From contig NZ_JAVAMQ010000017.1 in the NCBI RefSeq assembly GCF_030732095.1, positions 1 to 64,000 of the forward strand: DNA of 64,000 bases, in the 5' to 3' direction. Source of the stretch: Paracoccus spongiarum. Lineage in GTDB: Bacteria; Pseudomonadota; Alphaproteobacteria; Rhodobacterales; Rhodobacteraceae. Both the position numbers and the translations under genes were made by a program. Shown piece by piece: positions 43,563 to 54,839 of this stretch. Under the pieces are notes generated by a model that ran no database searches, was not told where the DNA came from, and worked only from the letters and a program-made list of their open reading frames with translations. Within the stretch, counting starts at the first letter, position 1. The number at the start of each line of letters is the position of its first letter.

Positions 43563-44127
43563 AGACCAGCTGGGCGCGATACATCTCGGCCCGCTGTCCG
43601 ACGCGGCCGGCCACCCGCACCAGCCAGCTCTTGCCCAGGTAGGACCGCCGCGCAAAGCCCGAGCGCCCCTCGTGATAGGCCAGGTATTGCGAGGTGGCAT
43701 CCCATTTCGAGATCCCCAGCGCCTGCGACGATCCGTGCATGTACCAGCCCATGAAGTCGGTGGCGTCGCGGATGTCGTCGCGCCGGGCGCGGCGGTTGCC
43801 GGTCTCCTGCACATATTCCTCCCAGGTGCCGTCCAGCGCCTGGCTGTAGCCATAGGCGCTGCTTTGCCGGCCGATGGGGATGACCCCAAGCGCATATTGA
43901 TGCGGCGTGCGGGCGTCGCCCACGAATTTCGATTCCTGGTGGATCGAGGCCATCTGCACATGGATCGGCACGCCCCAGCGGCGCTCGGCGGCCTTCATCG
44001 CGCGGTAATAGGCCGGACGCTCGGCCACCAGCGCGCAGGCATTGTCCAGATTGCGCGGCGCCTCGTAACTGCCGCCGCCGCATGACGCAACCAGGCCCAC
44101 GATGGCGAGTTTCAGAAGCCTGTTCAT
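43546..44127 (-). CDS. Lytic transglycosylase-like (SLT) lipoprotein
   Basis: A 193-residue protein: lipoprotein-type signal (VGLVASC, Cys16), then a lysozyme-like SLT domain with MASIHQESKFVGDARTP (catalytic Glu in the HQES context), SSAYGYSQALDGTWEEYV and a C-terminal YLAYHEGRSGFARRSYLGKSWL. It would cleave peptidoglycan glycan strands between MurNAc and GlcNAc at the outer membrane. Start 44127 has GAGGG upstream. Its last codons run into the tandem repeat. Confidence 0.87.
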   Translation of the reverse strand: MNRLLKLAIVGLVASCGGGSYEAPRNLDNACALVAERPAYYRAMKAAERRWGVPIHVQMASIHQESKFVGDARTPHQYALGVIPIGRQSSAYGYSQALDGTWEEYVQETGNRRARRDDIRDATDFMGWYMHGSSQALGISKWDATSQYLAYHEGRSGFARRSYLGKSWLVRVAGRVGQRAEMYRAQLVSCRRA

Positions 44128-44196
44128 CCTGCCCTCTTGTCGTTTTCCCGAGATACTACGGAAAAACACGCTGAGGTGAAATCACAAAGCCAGGCG

Positions 44197-45672
44197 TCAG
44201 ACCGACAGCACCGCCCGGACCGCCCGTTGCCACGCGGAATACCGCCGGTCGCGGGTCGCGGCATCCATGGCCGGCCTGAACCGCCGGTCCAGCCGCCAGG
44301 CCCTGGCGTAATCCTGCGGGCCGGGGCAGATCCCGGCCTTCCAGCCGGCCAGCCAGGCGGCGCCCTGGGCCGTCGTCTCGGTGTTCTCGGGGCGGTCCAC
44401 CGGCGCGCCGATGATGTCGGCCAGGAACTGCATCGCCGGCTCGCTGGCGGTCATGCCGCCATCGACGCGCAGCACCGCATCGCCCGTGCCCTGCCAGTCG
44501 GCGCGCATCGCCTCCAGCAGGTCGCGGGTCTGGAAACCCACGCTTTCCAGCGCGGCGCGGGCGAACTCGGCGGGGCCGGTGTTGCGGGTCAACCCGAAGA
44601 TGGCGCCGCGCGCCTCGGGCGCCCAGTGCGGTGCGCCAAGGCCGGTGAAGGCCGGCACCATGATGATCTGCTGGCCATCAGCGGCACGCGCGGACAGCGC
44701 CCCGGTCTCGCCGGCCTCGCGGATCAGCTTCAGCCCGTCGCGCAGCCATTGCACCACCGCGCCGGCGATGAAGATGCTGCCCTCCAGCGCATAGGTCGTC
44801 CGGCCGTCCAGCCGATAGGCCACCGTGGTCAGCAGCCGGTTCTGCGACCGCACCGCCCGGTCGCCGGTGTTCAGCAGCGCGAAACAGCCGGTGCCATAGG
44901 TCGATTTCATCATGCCGGGATCGAAGCAGGCCTGCCCCACGGTCGCCGCCTGCTGGTCGCCGGCGACGCCCAAGATCGGGATCTCGCGGCCGAACAGGTC
45001 GGGGCGGGTCATGCCGAAATCATCGGCGCAGTCGCGCAGCTCGGGCAGCAGCGCGGGCGGCACGTCGAACAGCCGGCACATCTCGTCGGACCAGTCGCCC
45101 TTGTGGATGTCATAGAGAAGGGTGCGGCTGGCATTGGTGGCGTCGGTCACATGCGACCGCCCGCCGGTGAGTTTCCAGATCAGGAAGCTGTCGACCGTGC
45201 CGAAGGCCAGTTCGCCCGCCTCGGCGCGGGCGCGGGCGCCTTCGACATGGTCCAGCATCCAGGCGATCTTGGTGGCGCTGAAATAGGGGTCCAGCAGCAG
45301 GCCGGTGGTGTCGGTCACCTGATCCTCGACGCCGTCGTCGCGCAGCCTGGCGCACAGATCGGCGGTGCGGCGGTCCTGCCAGACGATGGCCTTGTGAATG
45401 GGCTGGCCGGTCTCGCGGTCCCAGATCAGCACGGTCTCGCGCTGGTTAGTGATGCCGATGGCGTCGATGCGCGGGTTCTCGGCCTTCTCGATGGCGCCGC
45501 GGGCGGTGGCGGCGCTGGTGGTCCAGATGTCGTCGGGATCATGCTCGACCCAGCCCGAGCGCGGGAAATGCTGGGGAAATTCCTGCTGGGCCGAGGCGAT
45601 CACCCGCAGGTCGTCGCTGAACACCAGCGCCCGCGACGAGGTGGTGCCCTGATCCATCGCCAGAATTGTCAT
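44197..45672 (-). CDS. glpK: Glycerol kinase
   Basis: A 491-residue FGGY-family kinase phosphorylating glycerol at C3 with ATP. It opens with [16 protein letters not shown], has [49 protein letters not shown], the ATP site [11 protein letters not shown] and [16 protein letters not shown]. It is the last gene of the glp operon, 72 bp after glpV. Confidence 0.97.
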   Translation of the reverse strand: MTILAMDQGTTSSRALVFSDDLRVIASAQQEFPQHFPRSGWVEHDPDDIWTTSAATARGAIEKAENPRIDAIGITNQRETVLIWDRETGQPIHKAIVWQDRRTADLCARLRDDGVEDQVTDTTGLLLDPYFSATKIAWMLDHVEGARARAEAGELAFGTVDSFLIWKLTGGRSHVTDATNASRTLLYDIHKGDWSDEMCRLFDVPPALLPELRDCADDFGMTRPDLFGREIPILGVAGDQQAATVGQACFDPGMMKSTYGTGCFALLNTGDRAVRSQNRLLTTVAYRLDGRTTYALEGSIFIAGAVVQWLRDGLKLIREAGETGALSARAADGQQIIMVPAFTGLGAPHWAPEARGAIFGLTRNTGPAEFARAALESVGFQTRDLLEAMRADWQGTGDAVLRVDGGMTASEPAMQFLADIIGAPVDRPENTETTAQGAAWLAGWKAGICPGPQDYARAWRLDRRFRPAMDAATRDRRYSAWQRAVRAVLSV

Positions 45673-45744
45673 CGCATGGCCTCCGTGCTTGCGGGCGTCG
45701 GCAAAAGGGGGCAGCCGCGCGGCCGCCCCCCGATGGTCACGGGC

Positions 45745-47457
45745 CTACTGCTGCCAGCTTTTCACCAGCTCGTCATAGCTGATGGTTTCCGGCTGCGGCT
45801 TCTCGTTCTCCAGCTTCAGCTGGGGCGCGAGGCTGCCGTTTTCCTTGGCGAAATTGTTCCACCATTCCAGGTCATGCTCCTCGGCCATCTTGGGACCGAT
45901 ATCGCCCTGCACCCCGGCGCGTTCCAGCCGCTCGAGGACCTGCTCCTGCTCGGCGCAGAGGCTGTCCATCGCCTCTTGCGCCGATTTGGCGCCCGAGGAG
46001 GCATCGCCGATCGCCTGCCACCACAGCTGCGCCAGCTTCGGATAGTCGGGAACGTTGGTCCCGGTCGGCGACCACTGCACGCGGGCGGGAGAGCGGTAGA
46101 ACTCGACCAGTCCGCCCAGCATCGGCGCGCGTTCGCTGAAGCTGTCATGCTGGATCGTCGATTCGCGGATGAAGGTCAGCCCGACATGGCTTTTCTTCAC
46201 GTCCACGGTCTTCGAGGTGACGAACTGCGCATAGAGCCAGGCCGCCTTGGCGCGGTCGTCGGGGGTGGATTTCAGCAGCGTCCACGACCCCACGTCCTGA
46301 TAGCCCAGCTTCATGCCGTCCTGCCAGTAGGCGCCCTTGGGCGAGGGGGCCATGCGCCATTTCGGCGTGCCGTCCTCGTTCACCACGGGCAGGCCTTCCT
46401 TGACCATGTCGGCGGTGAAGGCGGTGTACCAGAACATCTGCTGGGCGACCTCGCCCTGCGCCGGAACCGGGCCGCTTTCGCTGAAGGTCATGCCCTGGGC
46501 CGCCGGCGGTGCATAGGCGGTGATCCAGTCCAGGTATTTCTGGATCGCATAGACCGAGGCCGGGCCGTTGGTGTCGCCGCCGCGGGCCACGCAGCTGCCC
46601 ACCGGGCGGCTGTTCTCGTCCACCCGGATGCCCCATTCATCGACCGGCTTGCCGTTCGGCAGGCCCTTGTCGCCGTTTCCGGCCATCGACAGCCAGGCAT
46701 CGGTGAAGCGCCAGCCCAGCGAGGGGTCCTTCTTGCCGTAATCCATGTGGCCGAAGACCTTCTTGCCGTCGATCTCGCGGCCGGTGAAGAAGGCGGCGAT
46801 GTCCTCATAGGCCGACCAGTTCACCGGCACGCCCAGGTCATAGCCGTATTTCTCCTTGAACTCGGCCTTGATCGCCTCGTCGTTGAACCAGTCATAGCGG
46901 AACCAGTAGAGGTTCGCGAATTGCTGGTCGGGCAGCTGATACAGGTCGCCATCCGGAGCGGTGGTGAAGCTGAGGCCGATGAAATCGTCCAGATCGAGGT
47001 TCGGGTTGGTGACATCGGCGCCCTCGTTCGCCATCCAGTCGGTCAGCGAACGCGCCTGCTGATAGCGCCAGTGGGTGCCGATCAGGTCGCTGTCGTTGAC
47101 ATAGGCGTCATAGACGTTCTCGCCCGACTGCATCTGGGTCTGCAGCTTCTCGACCACGTCGCCCTCGCCGATCAGGTCATGGGTGATGTTGATGCCGGTG
47201 ATGGCGCTGAAGGCCGGGGCCAGCACCTTGGATTCGTATTCATGGGTGGTGATGGTTTCCGACACCACGTTGATGTTCATCCCCGCGAAGGGCGCTGCCG
47301 CGTCGATGAACCATTGCATCTCGGCCTCCTGCTCCTCGCGGGTCAGGGTCGAGTTGTCGATCTCGGCGTCGAGAAAGGCCTTGGCCTCCTCGATCCCGGC
47401 CTGGGCGCCGGTCACCATCAGCGCAAGCGCCATGGCGGTCGTCAGGTGCAGTTTCAT
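45745..47457 (-). CDS. glpV: Glycerol ABC transporter substrate-binding protein GlpV
   Basis: A 570-residue periplasmic protein, larger than usual for sugar-binding proteins, as is typical for GlpV. The signal peptide is MKLHLTTAMALALMVTGAQA. INVVSETITTHEYESKVLAPAF begins the extracellular solute-binding domain 1. GGGAGGAAGACC precedes ATG 47457. In Rhizobium leguminosarum the homologous glpSTPQUV set takes up glycerol; here glpD, glpK and glpR complete the locus. Confidence 0.93.
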   Translation of the reverse strand: MKLHLTTAMALALMVTGAQAGIEEAKAFLDAEIDNSTLTREEQEAEMQWFIDAAAPFAGMNINVVSETITTHEYESKVLAPAFSAITGINITHDLIGEGDVVEKLQTQMQSGENVYDAYVNDSDLIGTHWRYQQARSLTDWMANEGADVTNPNLDLDDFIGLSFTTAPDGDLYQLPDQQFANLYWFRYDWFNDEAIKAEFKEKYGYDLGVPVNWSAYEDIAAFFTGREIDGKKVFGHMDYGKKDPSLGWRFTDAWLSMAGNGDKGLPNGKPVDEWGIRVDENSRPVGSCVARGGDTNGPASVYAIQKYLDWITAYAPPAAQGMTFSESGPVPAQGEVAQQMFWYTAFTADMVKEGLPVVNEDGTPKWRMAPSPKGAYWQDGMKLGYQDVGSWTLLKSTPDDRAKAAWLYAQFVTSKTVDVKKSHVGLTFIRESTIQHDSFSERAPMLGGLVEFYRSPARVQWSPTGTNVPDYPKLAQLWWQAIGDASSGAKSAQEAMDSLCAEQEQVLERLERAGVQGDIGPKMAEEHDLEWWNNFAKENGSLAPQLKLENEKPQPETISYDELVKSWQQ

Positions 47458-47497
47458 GGTCTTCCTCCCGTTGAATGCCGGTGTTTCCCGGCGGTTG

Positions 47498-47896
47498 TCA
47501 TACCCAGCGGAACACCGCTGCGGCATAGGCCAGCGCGACGGCCAGGCCGCCCCAGACCGGCGTGCCCATCACCCCGAGCCAGGTCAGGCAGATGAAGGCC
47601 GAGCCGAGCAGGCTGATGAACAGCCGGTCGCCGCGCGTGGTGGTGATGCCCAGAACGCCCCTGCGCGGCGTCTCGGGAAAGCGGATCGCGGCCCAGGTGA
47701 ACAGGATCAGGAGCCCCGCGATGATGGTGAAGAACAGCGCCGCCGGAAAGGTCCAGGCCATCCAGCCGCCGGGATCGAGGCTGCCGGTCCAGTCGCGCGC
47801 CTCGTCGCGCATCGGCACCCGCGTGGTCAGCCAGGCAAGGACGCCGAGCCAAAGCAGGCCTGCGAGCGCGAAGCCGATGGAGATGGATCTGCGCAT
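47498..47896 (-). CDS. glpU: GlpU, small membrane protein of the glycerol transporter (DUF2160)
   Basis: A 132-residue DUF2160 protein with four hydrophobic helices (about 5-27, 43-68, 88-107, 111-130) and GWMAWTFPAALFFTIIAG. Its exact role is unknown, but it is part of the rhizobial-type glycerol transporter operon. A copy of the GC-rich repeat lies in the 91 bp gap upstream. Confidence 0.9.
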   Translation of the reverse strand: MRRSISIGFALAGLLWLGVLAWLTTRVPMRDEARDWTGSLDPGGWMAWTFPAALFFTIIAGLLILFTWAAIRFPETPRRGVLGITTTRGDRLFISLLGSAFICLTWLGVMGTPVWGGLAVALAYAAAVFRWV

Positions 47897-47928
47897 CAGA
47901 CGCGCCCCCCTTGCGTCCCGCGACGGCC

Positions 47929-47973
47929 GGGGGCGCTGCCCCCGGACCCCCGGGATATTGGCACACAGAAGAT
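47929..47973. repeat. GC-rich repeat element, copy 2 (intergenic)
   Basis: GGGGGCGCTGCCCCCG, GACCCCCGGGATATTGG and CACACAGAAGAT run in series over 45 bp in the gap between glpQ and glpU. The GGGGGC/GCCCCC arms can fold into a hairpin. It nearly repeats copy 1 at 41023-41070. Because the gene order is Q then U on the minus strand, it could act as an attenuator inside the operon. Confidence 0.85.
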
Positions 47974-47987
47974 CGGGCGGCGGCGCA

Positions 47988-49674
<1,687 letters not shown>

Positions 49675-49675
<1 letters not shown>

Positions 49676-50766
49676 CAGGCGGCCCTTTCGCGTCGGGCGG
49701 GATCGACCCGCCAGTCATCACGGTAGACATGCAGATGCGCGGGATCGGGCACCACCCGGTCGGCATCCGCAGGCAGCGGCTGGCTTTCGGGCACCACCAC
49801 GTTCACCTCGGTGCCGTCCACCTGCCCGCGCACGATGCGGTGGTGGCCGACATCCTCGATGCGGCGGATGGTGAAGGGCAGCCCCTCGTCGCCGGTGCCG
49901 AGGCGCAGGAATTCCGGGCGGATGCCGATCTGGGTGCGGCCGTCCAGCGGGCCATAGCCCTGCGCCAGCGTGATCCGCGCGCCGGCGACATGGGCGGTGG
50001 CGCCCTCGATCCGGGCCTCCAGCAGGTTCATGCCGGGCGAGCCGATGAAATAGCCCACGAAGGTATGTTCCGGCGCCTCGAACAGCGCCTGCGGGGTGCC
50101 GGCCTGCACGACCCGGCCGTCATACATCACCACCACCTGATCGGCGAAGGTCAGCGCCTCGGTCTGGTCATGGGTCACATAGATCATCGTGTGGCCGAAC
50201 CGCCGGTGCAGGTCCTTCAATTGGGTCCGCAATTCCCATTTCATGTGCGGGTCGATGACGGTCAGCGGTTCGTCGAAGAGGATCGCGTTCACGTCCTGCC
50301 GGACCATGCCGCGGCCCAGGCTGATCTTCTGCTTGGCGTCGGCGGTCAGCCCGCGGGCGCGGCGGTCCAGCGTCGCGGACATGCCGATCATCTCGGCCAC
50401 CTCGGCGACGCGGGCGGCGATCTGGTCGGCGGGCAGGCCGCGGTTCTTCAGCGGAAACGCCAGGTTGTCGCGCACCGACATGGTGTCGTAGACGACCGGG
50501 AACTGGAACACCTGCGCGATGTTGCGTTCCAGCGTGGGCAGGGCGGTCACGTCACGCTCGCCGAACAGGATGCGCCCCTGCGAGGGCACCAGCAGCCCCG
50601 AGATGATGTTCAGCAGCGTCGACTTTCCGCAGCCGGAACTGCCCAGCAGCGCATAGGCGCCGCCATCCTGCCAGACCATGTCCATCGGCTTCAGCGCCCA
50701 GTCGTCGTCCTTCGACGGGTTCGGCAGATAGCTGTGCGCCAGGTTTTCAAGGGTGATCCGGGTCAT
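49675..50766 (-). CDS. glpT: Glycerol ABC transporter ATPase GlpT (degenerate signature motif)
   Basis: A 363-residue ATPase with MalK-like regulatory C-domain. Walker A is GSSGCGKST (42-50), Walker B AILFDEP and the switch His199 in IYVTHD are intact, but the LSGGQ signature is replaced by LTADA (140-144, LTADAKQKISLGR). Its partner GlpS shows the complementary defect. Start 50766 has GGAGG upstream. Confidence 0.95.
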
Positions 50767-50782
50767 GGGGTCCTCCGCCGCA

Positions 50783-51853
50783 TCAGGCCGCCGCCGCATA
50801 GGGCGCGGTGCGGGCAAGCCGGCCGTCGGTGGTGAACAGATAGACATGCGCCGGGTCCAGCCAGACGGTCAGTTGCTGGCCGTGATCGCGCCGGTGGACG
50901 CCATCGACCAGCCCGACCCAGCGATCCGGGCCGTGGCGCAGATGCAGGAAGGTGCGGGCGCCGGTGATCTCGGTCGTGTCGAGGATCGCCGACAGCGGCA
51001 CCGCCCCCGGTGTTTCGGACAGCGACAGATGCGCGGGGCGGAAGCCGGCCACATAATCGCCATCGGCCAGCCCGCCCGCCTCCCACTGCGCCGCGTGGAT
51101 GCCCGCCCGCCCCGCCGCCAGCGTGACCGTCGTGAAGTTCATCGGCGGGTCGCTGAAGACCCGCGCGGTGGTGGCGTCCTGCGGCGCGCGATAGACCGCG
51201 GGGGTCGGCCCGAACTGCGTCACCCGGCCTTCCCACAACGTCGCGGTATGGCCGCCCAGCAGCAGGGCTTCCTCGGGCTCGGTGGTGGCATAGACGAAGA
51301 TCGCGCCCGATTCCTCGAAGATGCGGGGGATTTCGGCGCGCAATTCCTCGCGCAGCTTGTAGTCCAGATTGGCCAGCGGCTCGTCCAGCAGCACCAGCCC
51401 GGCGCCCTTGACCAGCGCGCGGGCCAGCGCGCAGCGCTGTTGCTGTCCGCCCGACAGTTCCAGCGGCCGGCGATCCAGCATCGGCGTCAGCCGCATCATC
51501 TCGGCGGTTTCGTGCACGCGGCGGTCGATCTCGTCACGGGGCACGCCCATCAGCCGCAGCGGCGAGGCGATGTTGTCGCGCACGCTCATCGAGGGGTAGT
51601 TGATGAACTGCTGATAGACCATCGCCACCTTGCGGTCCTGCACGCGCTGGTCGGTGACATCGGCGCCGTTCCAGATGACCCGGCCCGCGGTCGGCTTGTC
51701 CAGCCCCGCCATCAGCCGCATCAGCGTGGTCTTGCCGGCCAGCGTCGGGCCCAACAGCACGTTCATGCTGCCCGGTTGCAGGGTCAGGTCGGTGGGATGG
51801 ATCTGCACCCGCCCGCCGACCGATTTCGTGATGCCGCGCAACTCAAGGCTCAT
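50783..51853 (-). CDS. glpS: Glycerol ABC transporter ATPase GlpS (no switch histidine)
   Basis: A 356-residue ATPase. Walker A GPTLAGKTT (35-43), signature LSGGQ (132-136) and Walker B LVLLDEP are canonical, but the H-loop His is replaced by Thr190 (VYATTEPEEA). It pairs with GlpT, so one composite site should be fully active and the other impaired. It overlaps the glpD stop (ATGA) and ends 16 bp before glpT. Confidence 0.95.
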   Translation of the reverse strand: MSLELRGITKSVGGRVQIHPTDLTLQPGSMNVLLGPTLAGKTTLMRLMAGLDKPTAGRVIWNGADVTDQRVQDRKVAMVYQQFINYPSMSVRDNIASPLRLMGVPRDEIDRRVHETAEMMRLTPMLDRRPLELSGGQQQRCALARALVKGAGLVLLDEPLANLDYKLREELRAEIPRIFEESGAIFVYATTEPEEALLLGGHTATLWEGRVTQFGPTPAVYRAPQDATTARVFSDPPMNFTTVTLAAGRAGIHAAQWEAGGLADGDYVAGFRPAHLSLSETPGAVPLSAILDTTEITGARTFLHLRHGPDRWVGLVDGVHRRDHGQQLTVWLDPAHVYLFTTDGRLARTAPYAAAA

Positions 51854-53412
51854 GCGGCGTGCCTCTTCTGGCTCATCCAGCTCTCCAACTCGTCGATCTG
51901 GGCGGCGCCCAGGCGCAGGCCCAGCTTGCTGCGCCGCCAGACGACATCATCGGCATGGCGGGCGAATTCATGCGCCATCAGCCAGGCGACCTCGGCCTCG
52001 GTCAGCGTGGCGCCGAAATCGCGGCCCAGATCGGCGGCGCTGGCGGCACGGCCCAGCATGGCGCGGGCATCGGTGCCATAGGCGCGCACCAGCCGCCGCG
52101 CCCAGGCGGGCGTCAGGAAGGGGTAATCGGCCCGCAGCCCCGCGATCAGCGCGGGCACGCCATCGACCGCGAAATCGCCGCCCGGCAGCGGCACCCCGAC
52201 CGTCCAGCCCGGCCCGGCCTGCGCAAAATGCGGCGCCAGCTTTTCCAGCGCATGTTCGGCCAGCCGCCGATAGGTGGTGATCTTGCCGCCAAAGACGTTC
52301 AGGCAGACCGGCCCCGCGCCATCGCCGCCAAGATCGGGCGACAGCACGTAATCGCGCGTCGCGGCGGTGGCCGATTTGGCGCCGTCGTCATAGAGCGGCC
52401 TGACCCCGGAATAGGTCCACACGATCTGGTCGCGGCTGACCGGCCGGGCGAAATAATCCGAGGCAAAGCGGCACAGGTAGTCCTGTTCCTCGGCGGTGCA
52501 TTCGGCCTCCAGCGGGCTGCCCTGATGGTCGCGGTCGGTGGTGCCGATCAGGGTGAAATCGCCCTCGTAGGGGATCGCGAAGATGATCCGGCCATCGGCG
52601 CCCTGGAAGAAATAGGCCTTGTCGTGATCGTAAAGCCTGGGCACGACGATATGGCTGCCGCGCACCAGCCGCACCGTCTCGCGGCTGTCCAGATGGGCCA
52701 CGTCGCGGATCACCCGGCCGACCCAGGGCCCGCCGGCATTGACCAGCGCGCGGGCCGTGAACTGCCGCCCATCCTCCAGCGTCACCCGCCACAGCCCGCC
52801 CGTGCGCGCGGCCTCGGCGACCTTGGCGCCGACCATGATCGCGGCCCCGCGCTGCGCCGCATCGCGCGCGTTCAGCGCCACCAGCCGCGCGTCGTCGACC
52901 CAGCAATCGCTGTATTCATAGGCTTTTTTCAGGCGGTCCTTCAGCGGTGCCCCCTCGGGCGTGCCCACCAGCGACAGCGACCGCGTGCCGGGCAGGATTC
53001 GGCGCCCGCCCAGATTGTCGTAAAGGAACAGCCCCGCCCGGATCAGGAAGTTCGGCCGGTGCCCCTTGTTCCAGGGCATCACCATCGCCAGCGCCTTGCT
53101 GACCGGGGTGTCGGATTCGAAGGTCATCTTGGGGTCCAGCGGCAGCACGAAGCGCATCGGCCAGCTGATATGCGGCATTGCCCGCAGCAGCACCTCGCGT
53201 TCCTTCAGCGCCTCGCGGACCAGCCGGATTTCCAGATATTCCAGATAGCGCAGCCCGCCATGGAACAGCTTGGTGGAACTGGAACTGGTCGCCTGCGCCA
53301 GGTCGCCCATCTCGGCCAGCCGCACCGACAGGCCGCGACCCGCCGCGTCCCGCGCGATGCCGCAGCCATTGATGCCGCCACCGATGATGAAGAGGTCGGT
53401 TGTCTCCGACAT
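51850..53412 (-). CDS. glpD: Glycerol-3-phosphate dehydrogenase (aerobic)
   Basis: A 520-residue flavoenzyme oxidising glycerol-3-phosphate to dihydroxyacetone phosphate at the inner face of the membrane, passing electrons to quinone. FAD-binding is IIGGGINGCGIARDAAGRGLSV near the N-terminus; STKLFHGGLRYLE and GSHIVVPRLYDHDKAYFFQGADGRIIFAIPYEG are family hallmarks. It is the first gene of the glp operon and is divergent from glpR. GGGAGGAGCGC precedes the ATG. Confidence 0.95.
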   Translation of the reverse strand: MSETTDLFIIGGGINGCGIARDAAGRGLSVRLAEMGDLAQATSSSSTKLFHGGLRYLEYLEIRLVREALKEREVLLRAMPHISWPMRFVLPLDPKMTFESDTPVSKALAMVMPWNKGHRPNFLIRAGLFLYDNLGGRRILPGTRSLSLVGTPEGAPLKDRLKKAYEYSDCWVDDARLVALNARDAAQRGAAIMVGAKVAEAARTGGLWRVTLEDGRQFTARALVNAGGPWVGRVIRDVAHLDSRETVRLVRGSHIVVPRLYDHDKAYFFQGADGRIIFAIPYEGDFTLIGTTDRDHQGSPLEAECTAEEQDYLCRFASDYFARPVSRDQIVWTYSGVRPLYDDGAKSATAATRDYVLSPDLGGDGAGPVCLNVFGGKITTYRRLAEHALEKLAPHFAQAGPGWTVGVPLPGGDFAVDGVPALIAGLRADYPFLTPAWARRLVRAYGTDARAMLGRAASAADLGRDFGATLTEAEVAWLMAHEFARHADDVVWRRSKLGLRLGAAQIDELESWMSQKRHAA

Positions 53413-53551
53413 GCGCTCCTCCCAAAGCTGGGGGCATCAAACGACGCGGTTCGGGCATCTGTCAACGAAGATTTTCGCAGATGTGCGTTTTTATTCGCAT
53501 TGACAAGAAACGCGCATGGGGTTTCGCTGGTCGCCAAAGGGGAGGGCGGCG
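53413..53551. promoter_or_regulatory. glpD/glpR divergent control region
   Basis: On the minus strand TTGACA (53460-53465), an 18 nt spacer and TTTGAT (53436-53441) form a likely glp operon promoter. On the plus strand another TTGACA lies at 53500-53505. TTCGCA is repeated at 53474-53479 and 53494-53499 with a TGTGCG between, resembling the TTCG-containing sites of DeoR-type glycerol repressors. GlpR probably binds here. Confidence 0.55.
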
Positions 53552-54313
53552 ATGGCATTGAACATCCGCCAGATGGAGATCCTGGACCTGGCCCGTGCCA
53601 CCGGCCGCGTCGGCGTCGAGGAACTGGCCGAACGCTTTGACGTGACCTTGCAGACCATCCGCCGCGATCTGGGCGAGCTGGCCGATCAGGGGATGCTGGA
53701 CCGGGTGCATGGCGGCGCGGTGATGCGGTCCGGCGTCAGCAATATCGGCTATGACGAACGCCGGCGCATGAACGAGGATGCCAAGGCCGCCATCGCGCGG
53801 GCCTGCGCGGCCGAGATCCCCGACAATTCCTCGATCATCATCAATCTGGGCACCACGACCGAGGCCGTCGCCCGCGAGTTGCTGGGCCACCGCAACCTGA
53901 CGGTCATCACCAACAACATGAACGTGGCCAATATCCTTGTGGCCAATGACAGCTGCGAGATCATGGTGGCGGGCGGCGCGCTGCGCCGGTCGGATGGCGG
54001 GCTGGTCGGTGACCTGACCACCGAATTCATGGCCCAGTTCAAGCCCGATTTCGGCATCATCGGCACCTCGGCGCTGGATGCCGACGGCGATCTGCTGGAT
54101 TTCGACATGGCCGAGGTGCGGGTCAGCCGCGCCATCGCCTCGCTGGCGCGCAAGACCTATCTGGTCACCGACATCAGCAAGCTGGAACGCTCGGCGCCGG
54201 TACGGATCATCTCGATGGCCGATCTGGACACGGTGTTCGTCGACAAGCCGCTGCCGAAAGCCCTGACCCGCAAATGCGCCGAATGGAAGACCCGCGTGAT
54301 CCTGGCCGGCTGA
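53552..54313 (+). CDS. glpR: DeoR-family glycerol-3-phosphate regulon repressor
   Basis: A 253-residue repressor: DeoR-type HTH (about 6-60; RQMEILDLARATGRVGVEELAERFDVTLQTIRRDLGELADQGMLDRVHGGAV) and a C-terminal sugar-phosphate sensing domain (SIIINLGTTTEAVAREL, GFGIIGTSALDADG-like region). The inducer is probably glycerol-3-phosphate. Start 53552 has GGGGAGGG upstream; an ATG 12 codons earlier is less likely. Confidence 0.93.
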   Translation: MALNIRQMEILDLARATGRVGVEELAERFDVTLQTIRRDLGELADQGMLDRVHGGAVMRSGVSNIGYDERRRMNEDAKAAIARACAAEIPDNSSIIINLGTTTEAVARELLGHRNLTVITNNMNVANILVANDSCEIMVAGGALRRSDGGLVGDLTTEFMAQFKPDFGIIGTSALDADGDLLDFDMAEVRVSRAIASLARKTYLVTDISKLERSAPVRIISMADLDTVFVDKPLPKALTRKCAEWKTRVILAG

Positions 54314-54345
54314 CCGGCGCGCAGGCCGCGCAACGTTCGCAAGCG

Positions 54346-54362
54346 GTGTACAGCCTGTGCAC
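54346..54362. repeat. 17 bp near-perfect palindrome
   Basis: GTGTACAGCCTGTGCAC reads the same on both strands except for two pairs and the centre (GTGNACAGNCTGTNCAC). A related half-repeat, GGTGCACGCCCTGTG, lies at about 54379-54393. The gap is between the convergent glpR and ModE-like genes, so it could be an operator or a bidirectional terminator element. The remaining bases of the 175 bp gap show nothing else. Confidence 0.4.
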
Positions 54363-54488
54363 ATCCGGTGTCTTGTCGGTGCACGCCCTGTGACGGCGAA
54401 AACCCCTGCGATTGCTGGCCGGAACAGCGTCGGGGGCAAGGGTGGCGTTGCGCGGTGCCGCCCAGCAACGCCCGCCCCTGTTGCGGGC

Positions 54489-54839
54489 CTAATCGGCGGG
54501 CTTCAGCAACGCCGCCAGCGCCGCGATCTCGGCCGCGCCGGCGGTCTGGACCAGCCGCTCCAGCGCCCGGAAATGCGCGAGAACGGCGCGGCCGCTGTCG
54601 GTCAGCACCGCCCCGCCGCCGCCCGTCCCGCCACGGCTGCTGTCCACCACCGGCTGCGCGAAGGCGCGGTTCATGTCCTCGACCAGCGACCAGGCGCGCT
54701 TGTAGCTCATCCCCATCTCGCGCCCCGCGGCCGAGATCGAGCCGGCGCGGTCGATCCGTTCCAGCAGCTCGGCCTTGCCCGGCCCGAGGATCAGCGGCGT
54801 GTCGTATTCCAGCCTCAGCTTGAGGCGCGGCCCGCTCAT
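54489..54839 (-). CDS. ModE-type winged-helix protein without molybdate domain
   Basis: A 116-residue protein limited to the ModE N-terminal HTH: LGPGKAELLERIDRAGSISAAGREMGMSYKRAWSLVEDMNRAF, then GGTGGGGAVLTDSGRAVLAHFRALE. The C-terminal molybdate-binding repeats are absent. Such short forms regulate molybdenum genes or are orphans. It overlaps the glycosyltransferase gene (ATGA), an odd partner. Confidence 0.88.
   Translation of the reverse strand: MSGPRLKLRLEYDTPLILGPGKAELLERIDRAGSISAAGREMGMSYKRAWSLVEDMNRAFAQPVVDSSRGGTGGGGAVLTDSGRAVLAHFRALERLVQTAGAAEIAALAALLKPAD

Noticed and set aside
54368..54430. Cys-rich short peptide starting at TTG 54368 (SCRCTPCDGENPCDC)
   Set aside because: Weak start, no clear ribosome site, and the frame continues as antisense of the ModE-like gene. 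Probably chance.
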